A program made the position numbers and the translations under genes. Under the pieces are notes generated by a model that did no database searches, was not told where the DNA came from, and worked only from the letters and a program-made list of their open reading frames with translations. A stretch of 64,000 bases of DNA from Purpureocillium takamizusanense (lineage: Eukaryota; Ascomycota; Sordariomycetes; Hypocreales; Ophiocordycipitaceae): contig NC_063071.1 of assembly GCF_022605165.1 (NCBI RefSeq), forward strand, positions 1,240,001 to 1,304,000. Direction: 5' to 3'. This document shows, piece by piece, positions 35,462 to 46,137 of this stretch. Numbering within the stretch: the stretch's first letter is position 1; the number at the start of each line of letters is the position of its first letter.

Positions 35462-36649
35462 ATGTCGGAGGAGCTGCTCGACGAGGTCGAAGCCCTCAAC
35501 TCCATTTACGGCGAGGGCACGCTGATCCACGACGACAACGACGACGCCTCCGCCTCCGCCAACGGCTCCTTCGAGGGCCCGGACCCAAACCGGGAATCCG
35601 TCTACGTGCTCCGGCTGCCCGGCGGGGCGTCGAGTCTCCGGCTGGGCTTCTCACAGGCGTACCCAGCGACGGCGCCGCCCTCGGTGCTCGGCACGGAGCA
35701 CTCGTCGGGCGGCGTCCGGGGCGCGGGGGCGCGCGACCTGGCGCTGTTCCGGGACGTGCTGGGGCGGGCGTACGAGCCGGGCGCGGTGTGCCTTTTCGAT
35801 GCGATGGAGGAGTTTGCAAGGGTGAGGGCAGAGGAGGAGGAGGAGGAAGCAAAGGGTGAGGGAGGAGGAGAGGAAGGAAGAGGAGGGGGTGCGGCCACGC
35901 ACGGGGAGGGGGCCGAGAAGGGAGAGGGGGAGGAGGAGGATGATGGCGAGGGAGAGGGCGGCGGGGCCGCGATGCGAAGAAGGCGTCGTGGTGGTATTGA
36001 ACAGGCCGGTGATGCTGGTGACGGTGGTGGTGGTGGTGATGATGACGAAGAGGACGAGGCGAGGGTCCTCGCGTCCATGGAGGCCCCGCCGTGGGTGCGC
36101 TCCGAGCCCATCACGGAGAACAAGTCGACCTTTGTCTCGCACGTCGCGCGCGTCACGTCCCCCCGCCAGGCACGGCTGTACCTCTCGCACCTCCTCGCGT
36201 CGGACAAGCGCATCCGCAGCGCGACGCACAATATCAGCGCGTGGCGGATCCGCGGCGGCGACAGCAACAACACCAACACCAACAACAACACTACCGCCAC
36301 CAAAGCTAGCAACGCCAGCAACAACAGCAAGGAGAAGAGCAGCGGCGGCAGCAGCAGCGCGAGGGCAGCACCGGCGGCACCGGCGGCGGTGGTGTACCAA
36401 GACTGCGACGACGACGGCGAGACGGCGGCCGGGTCGCGGCTGCTGCACCTGATGCAGGTGATGGAGCTGTGGGACGCCATGGTGGTGGTGACGCGGTGGT
36501 ACGGCGGCGTGAAGCTGGGCCCGAGGCGGTTTGCCGTCATCAACGCGGCGGCGAGGGATGGGTTCGTGCGGGCGGGCATGGTGGCCGAGGGGGGTGGTGG
36601 TGGCGGTGGTAGTAGAGACAAGGACAAGGATAGGAAGAAGGGCCGGTGA
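35462..36649 (+). CDS. yih1: Yih1/IMPACT homologue (RWD + IMPACT domains)
   Basis: Single exon, 395 residues. An RWD domain fills about residues 1-125 (EELLDEVEALNSIYGEG, VCLFDAMEEFARV). A long acidic/Gly-rich linker follows (about 126-205, runs of Glu and Asp). The IMPACT/UPF0029 domain begins PITENKSTFVSHVARV and ends with VVTRWYGGVKLGPRRFAVI. It is interrupted at about residues 265-305 by an Asn/Thr/Ser/Ala-rich insert, which makes the protein longer than yeast Yih1 (258 residues). Yih1 competes with Gcn2 for Gcn1 and so dampens eIF2-alpha phosphorylation during amino-acid starvation. The start has the upstream context AGCC. It ends in a basic tail. Confidence 0.94.
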   Translation: MSEELLDEVEALNSIYGEGTLIHDDNDDASASANGSFEGPDPNRESVYVLRLPGGASSLRLGFSQAYPATAPPSVLGTEHSSGGVRGAGARDLALFRDVLGRAYEPGAVCLFDAMEEFARVRAEEEEEEAKGEGGGEEGRGGGAATHGEGAEKGEGEEEDDGEGEGGGAAMRRRRRGGIEQAGDAGDGGGGGDDDEEDEARVLASMEAPPWVRSEPITENKSTFVSHVARVTSPRQARLYLSHLLASDKRIRSATHNISAWRIRGGDSNNTNTNNNTTATKASNASNNSKEKSSGGSSSARAAPAAPAAVVYQDCDDDGETAAGSRLLHLMQVMELWDAMVVVTRWYGGVKLGPRRFAVINAAARDGFVRAGMVAEGGGGGGGSRDKDKDRKKGR

Positions 36650-37058
36650 GGACGAGAGGCAGAGATCTATCTCTAGGAGGGAGGGAGGGGGGGTTATTGC
36701 TTCGTGGACGGCGGCATCGCAGGGCGGCGCATCTGAACTATGATCTAGATAGAAAGATCTGTGTGGTCGTTGGAAGCCAGCGGCAGAAGCAGCAAGATGA
36801 GGCGTTGGATACCAGAGGCAAACACTTGCATCGCCTACATTTGCAAGAAGTCATTATATACACAACCATAGCTTTCCATAGTATATCATTTCTCCCCGGG
36901 TATCTCGTGCAAAATGGCTACGACTCGGCAGGCTCCTGTTTTGCGCCTGATACGGGGAACCTCTCTCACACACACGAGACAGCTTTTATCCCCGACGCTC
37001 CCCCCCCCCTCTTCACTTCTTTTTCTGGGTTTACTCTTGCGGCCTCCCAGCATCCACG
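36650..37058. other. Convergent 3' flanks of yih1 and the ACT-domain gene
   Basis: 409 bp, no gene; shared terminator zone of two convergent genes. Confidence 0.6.
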
Positions 37059-38463
37059 TCAGTCGTCCTCCGTCTTCAGCAGCGGTGCCAATATCGCCAG
37101 CGCCCGCGTGGACTGCTCCTCGGTGAGAATGACGGCGCCGGCGCGCGCCGTGGACAGATACGACAGCTCAAACGTCTCGGTGAGGTGCATGTCCTCGACG
37201 AGGCGGCCGGCGACGCCGCACACGATGCCCGTCACCTCCGAGGGCAGGTTGACGAGGTCGAGGAAGATGGGCACAAAGTTGCTGTCCGTGTCGCCGACGA
37301 TGGAGTCGCCAAAGAGGGGCAGCAGCTTCCGGTCGAGCAGCAGCGACGGCGGGTCGTCCTGGGCCAGCGTGAGGGACAGGAAGCGGGGCCGCGACACGAG
37401 GGCCGAGATGATGCTCGTGTACAGCTTGGTGTCGACGTTTTCGATCCAGCTGTTGCGCCGCTCGGGCGGGTGGTGCGTCTGGCGGCCCACGGACAGCCGG
37501 TGCCCGTAGACGTCGGCGAGCTGGGAGATTTCGCGCCCCGAGCACTGCACCAGCTGCAGGCCGTCGTCGACGTAGGGCGTGACGTTGCGCTTCTGCATCA
37601 GGTCAAAGGTCCGCGTCTGCAGCTCCTGGGCGTCCGAGGGCGGCGGGGTGCCGGGCGGGGGGGAGCCGGCCGAGGAGCTTGCCGAGTTCTTGCGGCCGTA
37701 CGCGGCGTACGACGACGACGAGTTGACAAAGTTGGACTGGTTCTCGGAGAGCTCGAAGCCCCTCTCGGACAGCGCCTTGATGACGCTGTGCCGGGCCTTG
37801 GAGGGGACGAGGATGAAGTCGGAGTAGTAGGTCGTGATGAAGAAGATGGGGATGCCGGCCAGGGCGAGGGGCGAGCTCAGCTCCATGACCCTGCCGGCGG
37901 CCTCGAGCCCGGCGCTGATGACGGAGAGGACCATGTACGTGTCCTTGAAGACGGTGACGGTCCGGGCCTGCTCGCCGGGCAGGGCGTCGATGACGGGCTG
38001 GAAGACCTTGTCGGCCCAGGTCGAGTGGCAGACGATGGAGCACTCGATTGGCGTGACGCTGATGTTGAGGAAGCCATGCTGGTTTTCCGTGGTGAGGCCT
38101 TCGAGGGCGCACTCGACGGTCTCGCGGAGGGCGTCGAGGCTCTGTGTCTGCGGGAGGAGCACGCGGAGGATGGGCTGCAGGAGGGCCGAGTACAGGTCTA
38201 GGGGGACGTGGATGAGGGTAAAGGTCCCATCCTGGATGACGAAATGAATAAGACGTCAGCGCATCGCTGGTGCCGCCACCGCCCGTCGCAAGGATTTGGC
38301 GCTTGCTTGCTTGCTTGGTGTCTTGTCGCTCGATGGATGATTGATAATGAGACGTTGGGGGGGGGGGGGGGGGTTAACGTGACGTGGGGCATCAAGCATG
38401 GAAAGGCACGCGGGCGCACCATGCCCTGGTGTCACTCACCAGAAAAGATATCTGGGCATTCAT
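37059..38463 (-). CDS. ACT-domain protein, CASTOR/GATS-like
   Basis: Two exons, 38463-38440 (MNAQISFL) and 38231-37059, joined by a 208-bp intron, giving 398 residues. The start matches the conserved opening of this fungal family (MNAQISFLDGTFTLIHVPLD). Two ACT-like halves can be seen: GFLNISVTPIECSIVCH through GIPIFFITTYYSDFILVP, and VDDGLQLVQCSGREISQL through VCGVAGRLVEDM. They are separated by a Ser/Pro linker near residues 185-205. ACT domains bind amino acids; the animal relatives CASTOR1/2 sense arginine for TORC1. Whether this protein senses an amino acid is inference. Its intron contains a 17-G homopolymer. Confidence 0.78.
38357..38373. repeat. G17 homopolymer in intron
   Basis: Seventeen G (C on the transcribed strand) inside the only intron of the ACT-domain gene; its length should be treated as uncertain. 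Confidence 0.85.
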
Positions 38464-39280
38464 GATGGCCCCAGTTCCTGAGTGTGCAGGGTGGGCGCCA
38501 TGCAGGCGCGTCCCTTATGGAAAGCTTGATGGCTTGTGCTGACGACGATTTGCAGTGTTACTCTCAGGCCAGCGCAAAGGCTCTTGAGAAGGTTTGAGGA
38601 GCGGGCGCCCGGTAGTTATGTATGTGTGTTTAGGCAGTAGGTGCCTGCCTATCTATCTGCCTGCTCCCAAACGTGGGGGGTAGGAGAGGAGACAGACACA
38701 GAGAGAGATAGAGAGAGCCAACAACAGGCAGGCAGCTTCTCAATCAGCCAGGGGGGGACGGGACGGGAGATCTGCGGCGCCAGGCCAGGGTCTAGGGTGG
38801 ACAGGAAAAGAAAAGGATGTCCTGTCAATTGAGTACAGTCATGTACCCCGTAGATTTTATCAAAGCGATGGTTAAGAAGAACGATGACGGACTATGGGCT
38901 CGAGGGAAGCGACAGAAAACCAGTTGTTGGGGGAGCAGAACAGAGTTTGTTGCCTACTAGAGCTGAAGAGTCAAGGCGAGCGAGCGAGTCCGCAGTCGGC
39001 GGCGGCAGCCCTTTGGGGTTGGATGGGTGGAGGAGGGCCGCCGATAAAGGTGATAAGATTTGCCAAAGGGGAGTTTTAGCCCGACGCTCGCTGACTTGGG
39101 GCAACGAGGTTTGGGGTGGTGGCCAGCGGCGGTACGCTCCAGGCCGAGTCCCGTCTGCTCTGTTCCTGATAGTAGATGTAGATGGCAGGTACTAGGGCAG
39201 CCTTGAGTGAGGTCCGATGGTGTCGGAGGCTGGAAGCTGTCCCGTCGAGCTGGAGAGGAGCGGGAGGTGGGGGGCTGCCG

Positions 39281-39303
39281 TGATGATGATGATGATGATG
39301 ATG
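39281..39303. repeat. (TGA)7 microsatellite
   Basis: Trinucleotide array, followed by further imperfect units up to about 39320. Confidence 0.93.
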
Positions 39304-39715
39304 GTGATATTGATGATGAGGCGAATCGAGAAGCAATCAATCCCAGACTCGGAGTGAGTGGGTGGTGGGTGTGTTGCCGGGCCGTGGAGGGGCAGCAAAA
39401 CGAGAACAGACGACGGAGTGGAGGGCCTTTCTTTGCCAAACCCCATGTATTGATTGTCGGGCAGATGACGACGATGTTGCGACAACAACGGCAACAATCA
39501 TTTCATTCCCTCATTGACGGAGCAAGTCCTCCATCCATCCATCCATTCATCAGTCAATCAATCAATCAATTGCCTAGCCGTATTGTACTGTACCGTAACA
39601 CCACGTCGCGCCGCCGCGGGCCTGCGGATGCTCGACGACGACGCTGGCCGACGTGGCGCCAGTCTGCGCGCCTCGTCGAAGTGGGCGTGCTGATGATGCG
39701 CCTCGCGGGAAGCAG

Positions 39716-39745
39716 ACGCAACGCAACGCAACGCAACGCAACGCA
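39716..39745. repeat. (ACGCA)6 pentanucleotide array
   Basis: Six perfect ACGCA units in non-coding DNA. Confidence 0.95.
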
Positions 39746-39869
39746 CCTCATCGGCCATGCCATGCCATCCATGCCATCATCAATCATCCATCGCCAATCG
39801 CGGGCGCAGCGAGCCGTTTCCGGGGAAGCACCTGACGGCTGCCGCGCCAGGCGGCGCCCGCGTGCTCAG

Positions 39870-39985
39870 GTAGTTTAGTACCTACCTAGTAGGTACTAGG
39901 TAGGTAGGTACTGTGCCTACCTGTATCCTGTAGGGAAGTACCTCCCTGCGCAGCGACGGGCGGCAGGCGGTACGGAGTACCTACT
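39870..39985. repeat. Cluster of TAGGTAC/GTACCTA words with a TACGGAGTA palindrome
   Basis: Overlapping direct and inverted copies of GTAGGTAC, CTACCTAG and GTACCT end with a TACGGAGTAC palindrome at 39971. The same words recur at 3946-4015, 9599-9663, 40299-40365 and 54748-54783. Confidence 0.8.
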
Positions 39986-40298
39986 TGACGAGGCAAGACG
40001 CCATGGTGGCTGCGGCGGCTGCAAGCTACCGAATTGATGCACGACGGCTGCCGCTGGTGCTGTAGCTGGTGCTGGTGCGAGCTGCGGGGAGGGACAGAGG
40101 GGGGGATGCTGGCTCGTGCGGCGACGGATACAGCGGGACTGGATGGACCCTTTTTTTTGTCCTTCTTTTTCTCTCACTCTCACTCTCCCGCTTCTTCTTT
40201 TTCTTTTCTCGCCCTAACTACGAGGTACCTTACGTACTGCCCTCGCTCTCAGGAGCGGGATCGGGGACTGCCGCACGGGTGCATCTTGCAGTACCTCC

Positions 40299-40365
40299 AT
40301 TACCTTGGTACTTACTACTCCGTACAGGTAGTAAGGTAAGTAGGTAGGTACTAGGTTGGTACTAT
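40299..40365. repeat. Second TAGGTAC/TACTCCGTA cluster
   Basis: Contains TACTCCGTA at 40316, then GTAAG/GTAGG/GTACTAGG words in tandem; the same vocabulary as 39870-39985. Confidence 0.8.
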
Positions 40366-40987
40366 GCAGGAGAGCAGCATCTCAGCTCTGGCAACCTGCA
40401 TCGGCTGGCTTCGTATGTATGTATAAACCATCGTACGACCACCAACGTACAACCCAGTGTCCTGGCCCTGGGTAAGTTAGTGGGCGCCGTCAGTCACCGC
40501 GTCTCAATGGCGGCCCAAGGTGAATGGAATGAATGCCCTTTTTGCACAAGGTTCTCCCCTACGGAATCTGGGTACCTAGGTACATGGTTCATGGTATCAT
40601 TGTGCCGCAAGTACCGGGGTAATTACTTCGTCCTATGCAGGAGTCAAGGTACCTTGCCTCAGGAACGGTCGAGTTGAGATGCCTGATGAGCGGTTTGACG
40701 AGTACGTACCTGCTCTGCAGAGTTTTCTTCCTTTATCCTTCTCTGACGAGCGCATTGTCATTGGACCGGGGGGCGGCCGGCCTTGTTGGAGCCCTCGCGC
40801 AACGCATCGTGCCTGCCAAGTTCGGCGATGTTTTCCCATGGCGCATGACGCCGACGGTGACTGTGACCGGACGGTGGGGCATCCGCCTCCCTTGTGCATC
40901 TCGATGACTGGACCGGATTCCCCGGGAACAGTGCTGCCCTACAACAGACGACAGACGCCTTCGTACTAAAAGCAACGACAACGAACA

Positions 40988-41011
40988 ACGACGACGACGA
41001 CGACGACGACG
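40988..41011. repeat. (ACG)8 microsatellite
   Basis: Eight perfect ACG units in non-coding DNA. Confidence 0.95.
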
Positions 41012-42103
41012 GCTTGCTCACGACTCCGCACGTACACGCCTGTGTGCAATGCTAGGTACATAGAGTCTGTCAAGTACGTGCGCGCCTGCTCGACTGCCAA
41101 GTCGGCAACTGGTCAACGCCCTCATCCAGGTCTGCGGCGACCCCTTCCTCCTCTCACCAGCCCCCTCACATCGCCAGGCAGAGCAAGCGCCATGCCACAC
41201 CAATATGCAGCGCCAGCGTGCATCACGCAGGCACTTTCCGTCGGATCCGGCTTCTTGCTTCTGCTGTCGCCCCGTCAGCCTATGAATCCACCTACTGCCT
41301 CGCCACATTCTCGACCCGGTGAGCTTCATCAATGCAGCGGGGCTCGTGCCATGATGCCCGAGGAGAGACGCACGCCGGGGTATCTGCCCGCCCGCCCGCC
41401 GAGACGCGCATGCAGGAACCGCAGACAAGGTGTAGGATATGACATGGACCATGATAGACGCAGCAGCGTGCCTCGCGCCAAGTCGGCAGCCCACGTCTCC
41501 GCTGCCTTTGTCCGTAGTCATTTACCACGGCGAAACCAACGATGGGCCCAACCGGATGCTCGTGAAATACAAACACAGCACATACGTCCGTACATACGTA
41601 CGAGCACCGTCCTCGGCAGTATCCGGATGCTCACACGTCCTGACCGAGCTGGGTAGGATCCCCCAACCCCGCCACGTGCGACTGATGCGCATGACAGACT
41701 TTGATGACTTAAAGGCACGTTAAATGACGTCTGTCATGCCGGGAACATGCTGGTCCATCACCAGGACGGTCATTATTGGCTTGGTATTCAATGCTATAAC
41801 CCTTCCAAGAATTCCCAAGAGCCTTATCGTGCGGGACTCGACGCGATTGACGCACAAAACCTCAGGTGAACTGACAACTTAGAGTTGGCGGATCCGCCGC
41901 CTTCAGCCGTCTGGCATCGTCTCGCATGAATTATATCCACCCGACGACCCAGAACTGACCGAGCTGCACGCGCTCGTTGCGGCCATGTATCTGTCAGGGA
42001 CGGTGAACGGTGGAAACCATACGGCTGCTGCGGATGATGCTGTGGAATTCTGCGCGTCGTGTGAGATGGAGAGATGACGCGCCCAGGGAGTGACATGGAC
42101 ACA

Positions 42104-42110
42104 TATATAA
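42104..42110 (+). promoter_or_regulatory. TATA box of the adhesin-like gene
   Basis: TATATAA lies 165 bp upstream of the start codon and is followed by a CT-rich stretch, a normal core-promoter arrangement for a regulated fungal gene. Confidence 0.6.
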
Positions 42111-42274
42111 GTCTCTCTTTAAGACGTAGAGCATCAGGTCTCGAAGGCAGCAACGACCACTGCACCAAAGGTCGCTCGCATCTTTGCCGGGCCATCGCCG
42201 CCCTCGTTTCCCCCCCAAGAGTAAAATCTCAACGTCACTCGTTCCATCCACGCTGCTTTCTGTTTGCTTTTACC

Positions 42275-45200
42275 ATGGTCTCTGCAAAGCTCCTCGGCCT
42301 CCTGGCCGCCTCTGCAGCCGTCCTCGCTCACCCGACGGACCGGCCGCTCTGTGCCGACGGCCAGACCCCGGATACCACCGACGGGTTTCCGGCATGTGTC
42401 CCACAGCCCGACGCCATCAACAGCGTGCAGGGACACCATCTCCCTGTTGAGATGGCCGATGACCTCGTCCGGCGTCAGGGACGACGCCCGCCGGCTAAGC
42501 TCAACCCTCGCGACCCTCCCGCAGGAGGCGATGAAGCGCCCGAGTTAATCAATCAAATGAAGAAGTTGTTGGGCAAGATCGAAGAAGAGGAATGGGATAC
42601 AATTGTCTTGAGGGGGAGACTTGACCAAACTCCGCAACCCGCTTCAGTCTTGCAAAAATTCGTCGACAAATTTGCATCCGACGAAAAGTATCACGATCTG
42701 GAAAGAGCGATGAAGTCGATAGCGGGTGCCTCATTCATGGACCGCCTTGCTTTTGATATCAGGAAAAACTTTGCCGCTGCAGACTCCGAACTCAACAATC
42801 TCTTGGCGATATCAAACAAGTTGTTGAACACGCCTGTGGGCGATGACGTGAAACAAGAAAACAAGGAACTAGCGGATGCAGCGGCGGATAAGTTGGACAA
42901 CATCGACAAGGCGGCAGAGGACGCAGACTCCAAGGTCGAACAATATCACGGAGACGCTATCGCCCGCATCAAGGATGTTTTGCTGGATCCTTTGCTCCCT
43001 ATAAAACTGACTTTTGCGGGTCCCAGAGCAACAGTCACGCCAAATAACGTTGAGCTATACAGGCTCGCCAGGTCCGAGGCTTGGTACCGGTTCTACGCGG
43101 AGGTGTTCGCCGAGTACATTGCCAGGGAGGCCGACAAATATTGCGACGAAGCAACCACAGCTGGTACCAACAGCATCGACGAATTCAACGCATTGTATAC
43201 GAAAGTATTCGAGACGGCACACGCTTATGCCGCAGCGGCCGACAACACTCGTGTGGAATTGAAAGAGGAAGTGGGAAAATTCGACGGGGACCGTAGCCCG
43301 TTGACCGAGTACGTTGGAAAGTTGTTGTCCAGCTTGCCCGAGGTTCCTGAGTCGGTTACGAACATGAAGGCTGCCAAGGAGAGGGCAAACAAGTGCCATG
43401 ATCAGACAACTTCTACGAGCACGACTACCGCTGCAACTAGCACCGAGACTGAGGATGCCGTCAAGACCACGTCGACCGAGACTAAGGATGCTACCTCACA
43501 TGAGACTACGAAGACCACGGAGGCTGGTGACAAGTCAACCACCACCACCACTCAAACTACCACCATGACTGTCACTTCAGAGATCGTCTCTGCGAATGGT
43601 ACGTCAAGTGCTCCGGCTATCACGACCACGGCTGGGCCTGAAAGTGTGGAGGACGAATGTATCGAAGAGACGACTGCTTCTAGCATGTCCATGGGTCACT
43701 CCGAGTCCACCCATGATGAGCATACAGCCAGTGCCACCGCCACAGCTACTACTGAGAACGAGGATGAATGCGTCGAGGACGAGGTGACCACGACGGCCTC
43801 TACCCCGGGTTCGGTAACTGCCACGTCCCAAGCCTCCAAGCCGACAAACACCAAGGCCGGTGTCCCGGCCGGGGTTGACGCTGACGAGGACCACGTCGAG
43901 AAGGATGAGACGGCCACGACTACTTTGACTGCCACTGGCGAGGCCGCTAAGGCGTCGAGCACCAAGGCCGCTGTCCCTGCCGGGGATGATGCTGACGAGG
44001 ACTGCGTCGAAGAGGATGACGCGGCCACATCTACTGCAACCGCCACTGGCGAGGCCGCTAAGCCGTCAAGCACCAAGGCCGCTGTTCCAGCCGCGGATGA
44101 CGATGACGATGACGAGGATTGCATCGAGGAGGACGATGAGTCCATCTCCATGTCTCTGAACCACTCTGAATCCACCGATATTGAACATACAGAGCATCAC
44201 AGCGTCACCTCTATCGAGGAGGAGGAGGAGGATTGCGACGAGGAAGAGGAAGAGGAGGCGATCACGACTACTGCAACCGCCACTGGCGAGGCCGCTAAGC
44301 CGACTAACACCAAGGCTGCTGTTCCAACTGAGGATGACGATGAGGATGACGATGAGGACTGCATCGATGAGGACGATCTGGAACATGGCTTCAGCTACTA
44401 CGAGTCCAGCTCCATCACCAACGTGACAAATGTCAACATCACCAACATCACCAACATGATCACTCTCATTTGCGAGTCGACAGCCCCTGGATCGCGTTGC
44501 ATCCGCCGACCCGACGATGAGAAGCGACCGGAAGAGGGTACTCTCCCCAAGACCAGCACCGGAATCGAGCGTCCCGCGACCCCCACGTCCACCACCTCCA
44601 CCAAGACTGTGGACGCCGGCCTCGAGGCAACTGGTGTGGTGATCATGTGCAGCTCGGTGACCACCGAGTCTGTCTGTGTCTGCCAGCAAGAGACTAGCGT
44701 GTCGACTTCGACGTCTGTCAATATCTCTACGACCCAGATCAATGTCGTGCTCGACTGCGCCGCCGGCTCAGACTGCACAGTCAACAAGACGTTTGAGAGC
44801 CCTATCCCTGAGGAAGGCAAGCCCGGCAACGCTGTTACCCCCCCTGCTCTTCCCGCCTCGAGCGAGCACGGCAAGGTCGTTGTCCCTACTGCTACCTCTG
44901 TTGAGCATGGTCCGACCTCCACCTCTGGAGCTGGTCAGCAGCAGCCGACCAAGGGCCCCGCGGGAGAGCCCAGCCCTGCTTCCGTACCGAAGACTGGCGA
45001 CTCTGGGTCTAGCCCTCAGGCTCCCTCCAACAAGGAGGCTGATGATGCTGATGTGCCGAGCGACGAGGGCCGTCCGGGTTCCCCGTCTGGCAATGGAGGC
45101 GCTCGTCCTGGCCCCGTCACCCCGGGTACCAATGCTACCACTCCCGCGTCTGCAGGATCTTCTCCCGTCAAGCCAGACGCGGGAAGCAGCCGTCCGGCCC

Positions 45201-45502
45201 ACGACGACGAGACGCCCCGGCCGGGCAATGCTCCGGCTTCCGGGGATGCCTCGGCCCCGTCTGGAGGTGACAGTGGCTCCCGTCCCAGCGGCGACAACGC
45301 CGCTGGCCAGGGCCCGACAAAGCCCCTCACCCCTCCTGCTCCGATGGACAAGACTGCACCAGTCTCCCCAGCGGGCGAGCCCGGTTCTGATGCACCTGGT
45401 TCATCCCCTGCGACGCCCCCCGTCATCGTGAGCGGTGCGTCGCACGCCAGGCCCTTCCTGTCCACACTTGCTGCCGCCATTTTGGCCTTTATGCTGTCCT
45501 GA
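42275..45502 (+). CDS. GPI-anchored adhesin-like cell surface protein with internal repeats
   Basis: Single exon, 1075 residues. The start was chosen at 42275 because it opens a clear signal peptide (MVSAKLLGLLAASAAVLA) in a CCATGG context. The N-terminal ~380 residues are helical and of unknown family. A Thr/Ser-rich stalk follows, with three similar blocks and one diverged one, each made of TATGEAAKxSSTKAAVP followed by an acidic run around a single Cys (DEDCVEEDD). A stretch of four N-glycosylation sequons (TNVTNVNITNITN) comes next, then a Cys-containing segment and a Pro/Ser/Gly-rich region. The hydrophobic end (PFLSTLAAAILAFMLS) is a GPI-attachment signal. The architecture fits a wall or surface adhesin; I do not recognise a ligand-binding domain. 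The nearest TATA box is 165 bp upstream. Confidence 0.75.
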   Translation: MVSAKLLGLLAASAAVLAHPTDRPLCADGQTPDTTDGFPACVPQPDAINSVQGHHLPVEMADDLVRRQGRRPPAKLNPRDPPAGGDEAPELINQMKKLLGKIEEEEWDTIVLRGRLDQTPQPASVLQKFVDKFASDEKYHDLERAMKSIAGASFMDRLAFDIRKNFAAADSELNNLLAISNKLLNTPVGDDVKQENKELADAAADKLDNIDKAAEDADSKVEQYHGDAIARIKDVLLDPLLPIKLTFAGPRATVTPNNVELYRLARSEAWYRFYAEVFAEYIAREADKYCDEATTAGTNSIDEFNALYTKVFETAHAYAAAADNTRVELKEEVGKFDGDRSPLTEYVGKLLSSLPEVPESVTNMKAAKERANKCHDQTTSTSTTTAATSTETEDAVKTTSTETKDATSHETTKTTEAGDKSTTTTTQTTTMTVTSEIVSANGTSSAPAITTTAGPESVEDECIEETTASSMSMGHSESTHDEHTASATATATTENEDECVEDEVTTTASTPGSVTATSQASKPTNTKAGVPAGVDADEDHVEKDETATTTLTATGEAAKASSTKAAVPAGDDADEDCVEEDDAATSTATATGEAAKPSSTKAAVPAADDDDDDEDCIEEDDESISMSLNHSESTDIEHTEHHSVTSIEEEEEDCDEEEEEEAITTTATATGEAAKPTNTKAAVPTEDDDEDDDEDCIDEDDLEHGFSYYESSSITNVTNVNITNITNMITLICESTAPGSRCIRRPDDEKRPEEGTLPKTSTGIERPATPTSTTSTKTVDAGLEATGVVIMCSSVTTESVCVCQQETSVSTSTSVNISTTQINVVLDCAAGSDCTVNKTFESPIPEEGKPGNAVTPPALPASSEHGKVVVPTATSVEHGPTSTSGAGQQQPTKGPAGEPSPASVPKTGDSGSSPQAPSNKEADDADVPSDEGRPGSPSGNGGARPGPVTPGTNATTPASAGSSPVKPDAGSSRPAHDDETPRPGNAPASGDASAPSGGDSGSRPSGDNAAGQGPTKPLTPPAPMDKTAPVSPAGEPGSDAPGSSPATPPVIVSGASHARPFLSTLAAAILAFMLS
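43819..44390 (+). repeat. Coding minisatellite, 111-bp unit, in the adhesin-like gene
   Basis: Copies of GCCACTGGCGAGGCCGCTAA start at 43931, 44042 and 44279, with a diverged copy near 43819. Spacings are 111 and 237 bp, both multiples of three. The extra length before the last copy holds a second copy of the HSEST block also seen near 43700. Confidence 0.9.
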
Positions 45503-46137
45503 TGGACCGCAAGCTTGCATTGACGCAAATGTCTTTTTTCTCTCTTCGTCTTCTTCTCAATCTGTAATGTTTATATAAAGTTCTCTTTACAGTAATTCTG
45601 CAAAGCTGAAGTGAATGGGGAGTGAGGGGGAGGGGGTTTGCGCACTGGTCATCGGTTTGCGAGATAGCAGAGACCGAGAAAAGACCCCACAGGGACAAAT
45701 TCACTCCTCGTTACCGTTAATTTGATACGTTACAGATCTTGTTTGACTGTTTTGAAGGCCGGGCCGTGGGGACTGGACGTGCAAGGTGCCTTATGAGTCT
45801 CCAACAAGGAGAGATTCAAAGATAGATGTCATCTCTTGGTAAACGTTTTTCAGTGAGCTGAGATCCATCACTCTTTTACCCCTCACAGCGCAAAGCGAAC
45901 GGTGTAAGGACGGGGGGCCCATGCTCCATCCCGTCAAAGAAGTCCCATGGAAGTGGCCTGTACTCGGAATTCCGACGAGGGCTCTCAATAGAGAAATGAC
46001 TTGACGCCCTCGATCTATATGGATGCTAGGGAGGGGTTTTTGCATGAGAGGTTCTATATTTTGCGTAGGAGGGCCGTCAGCGGCGGCCCGTCAGGGGTCC
46101 AGGCGCGCTGACTGCCCCTCTACGCGTTTCTTTCTGC
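45503..46137. other. Convergent 3' flanks of the adhesin-like and methyltransferase genes
   Basis: 635 bp with no gene; the adhesin side is AT-richer (about 45536-45600) and probably contains the polyadenylation site. Confidence 0.6.

Larger units (their letters stand above)
38464..42274. other. 3.8-kb gene-poor region with dense short repeats
   Basis: No supported gene. Contents include a TGA array (39281-39303), tetranucleotide arrays near 39530-39572, (ACGCA)6 at 39716-39745, (ACG)8 at 40988-41011, and two dense clusters of TAGGTAC/GTACCTA words with TACTCCGTA palindromes (39870-39985 and 40299-40365). The adhesin promoter is at the right end. Confidence 0.6.

Noticed and set aside
35602..36627. 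341-codon minus-strand frame over yih1
   Set aside because: Mirror of the yih1 low-complexity coding sequence; no independent signal.
42074..42274. Longer N-terminus for the adhesin-like protein
   Set aside because: It would bury the signal peptide 67 residues inside the protein and would start upstream of the TATA box.
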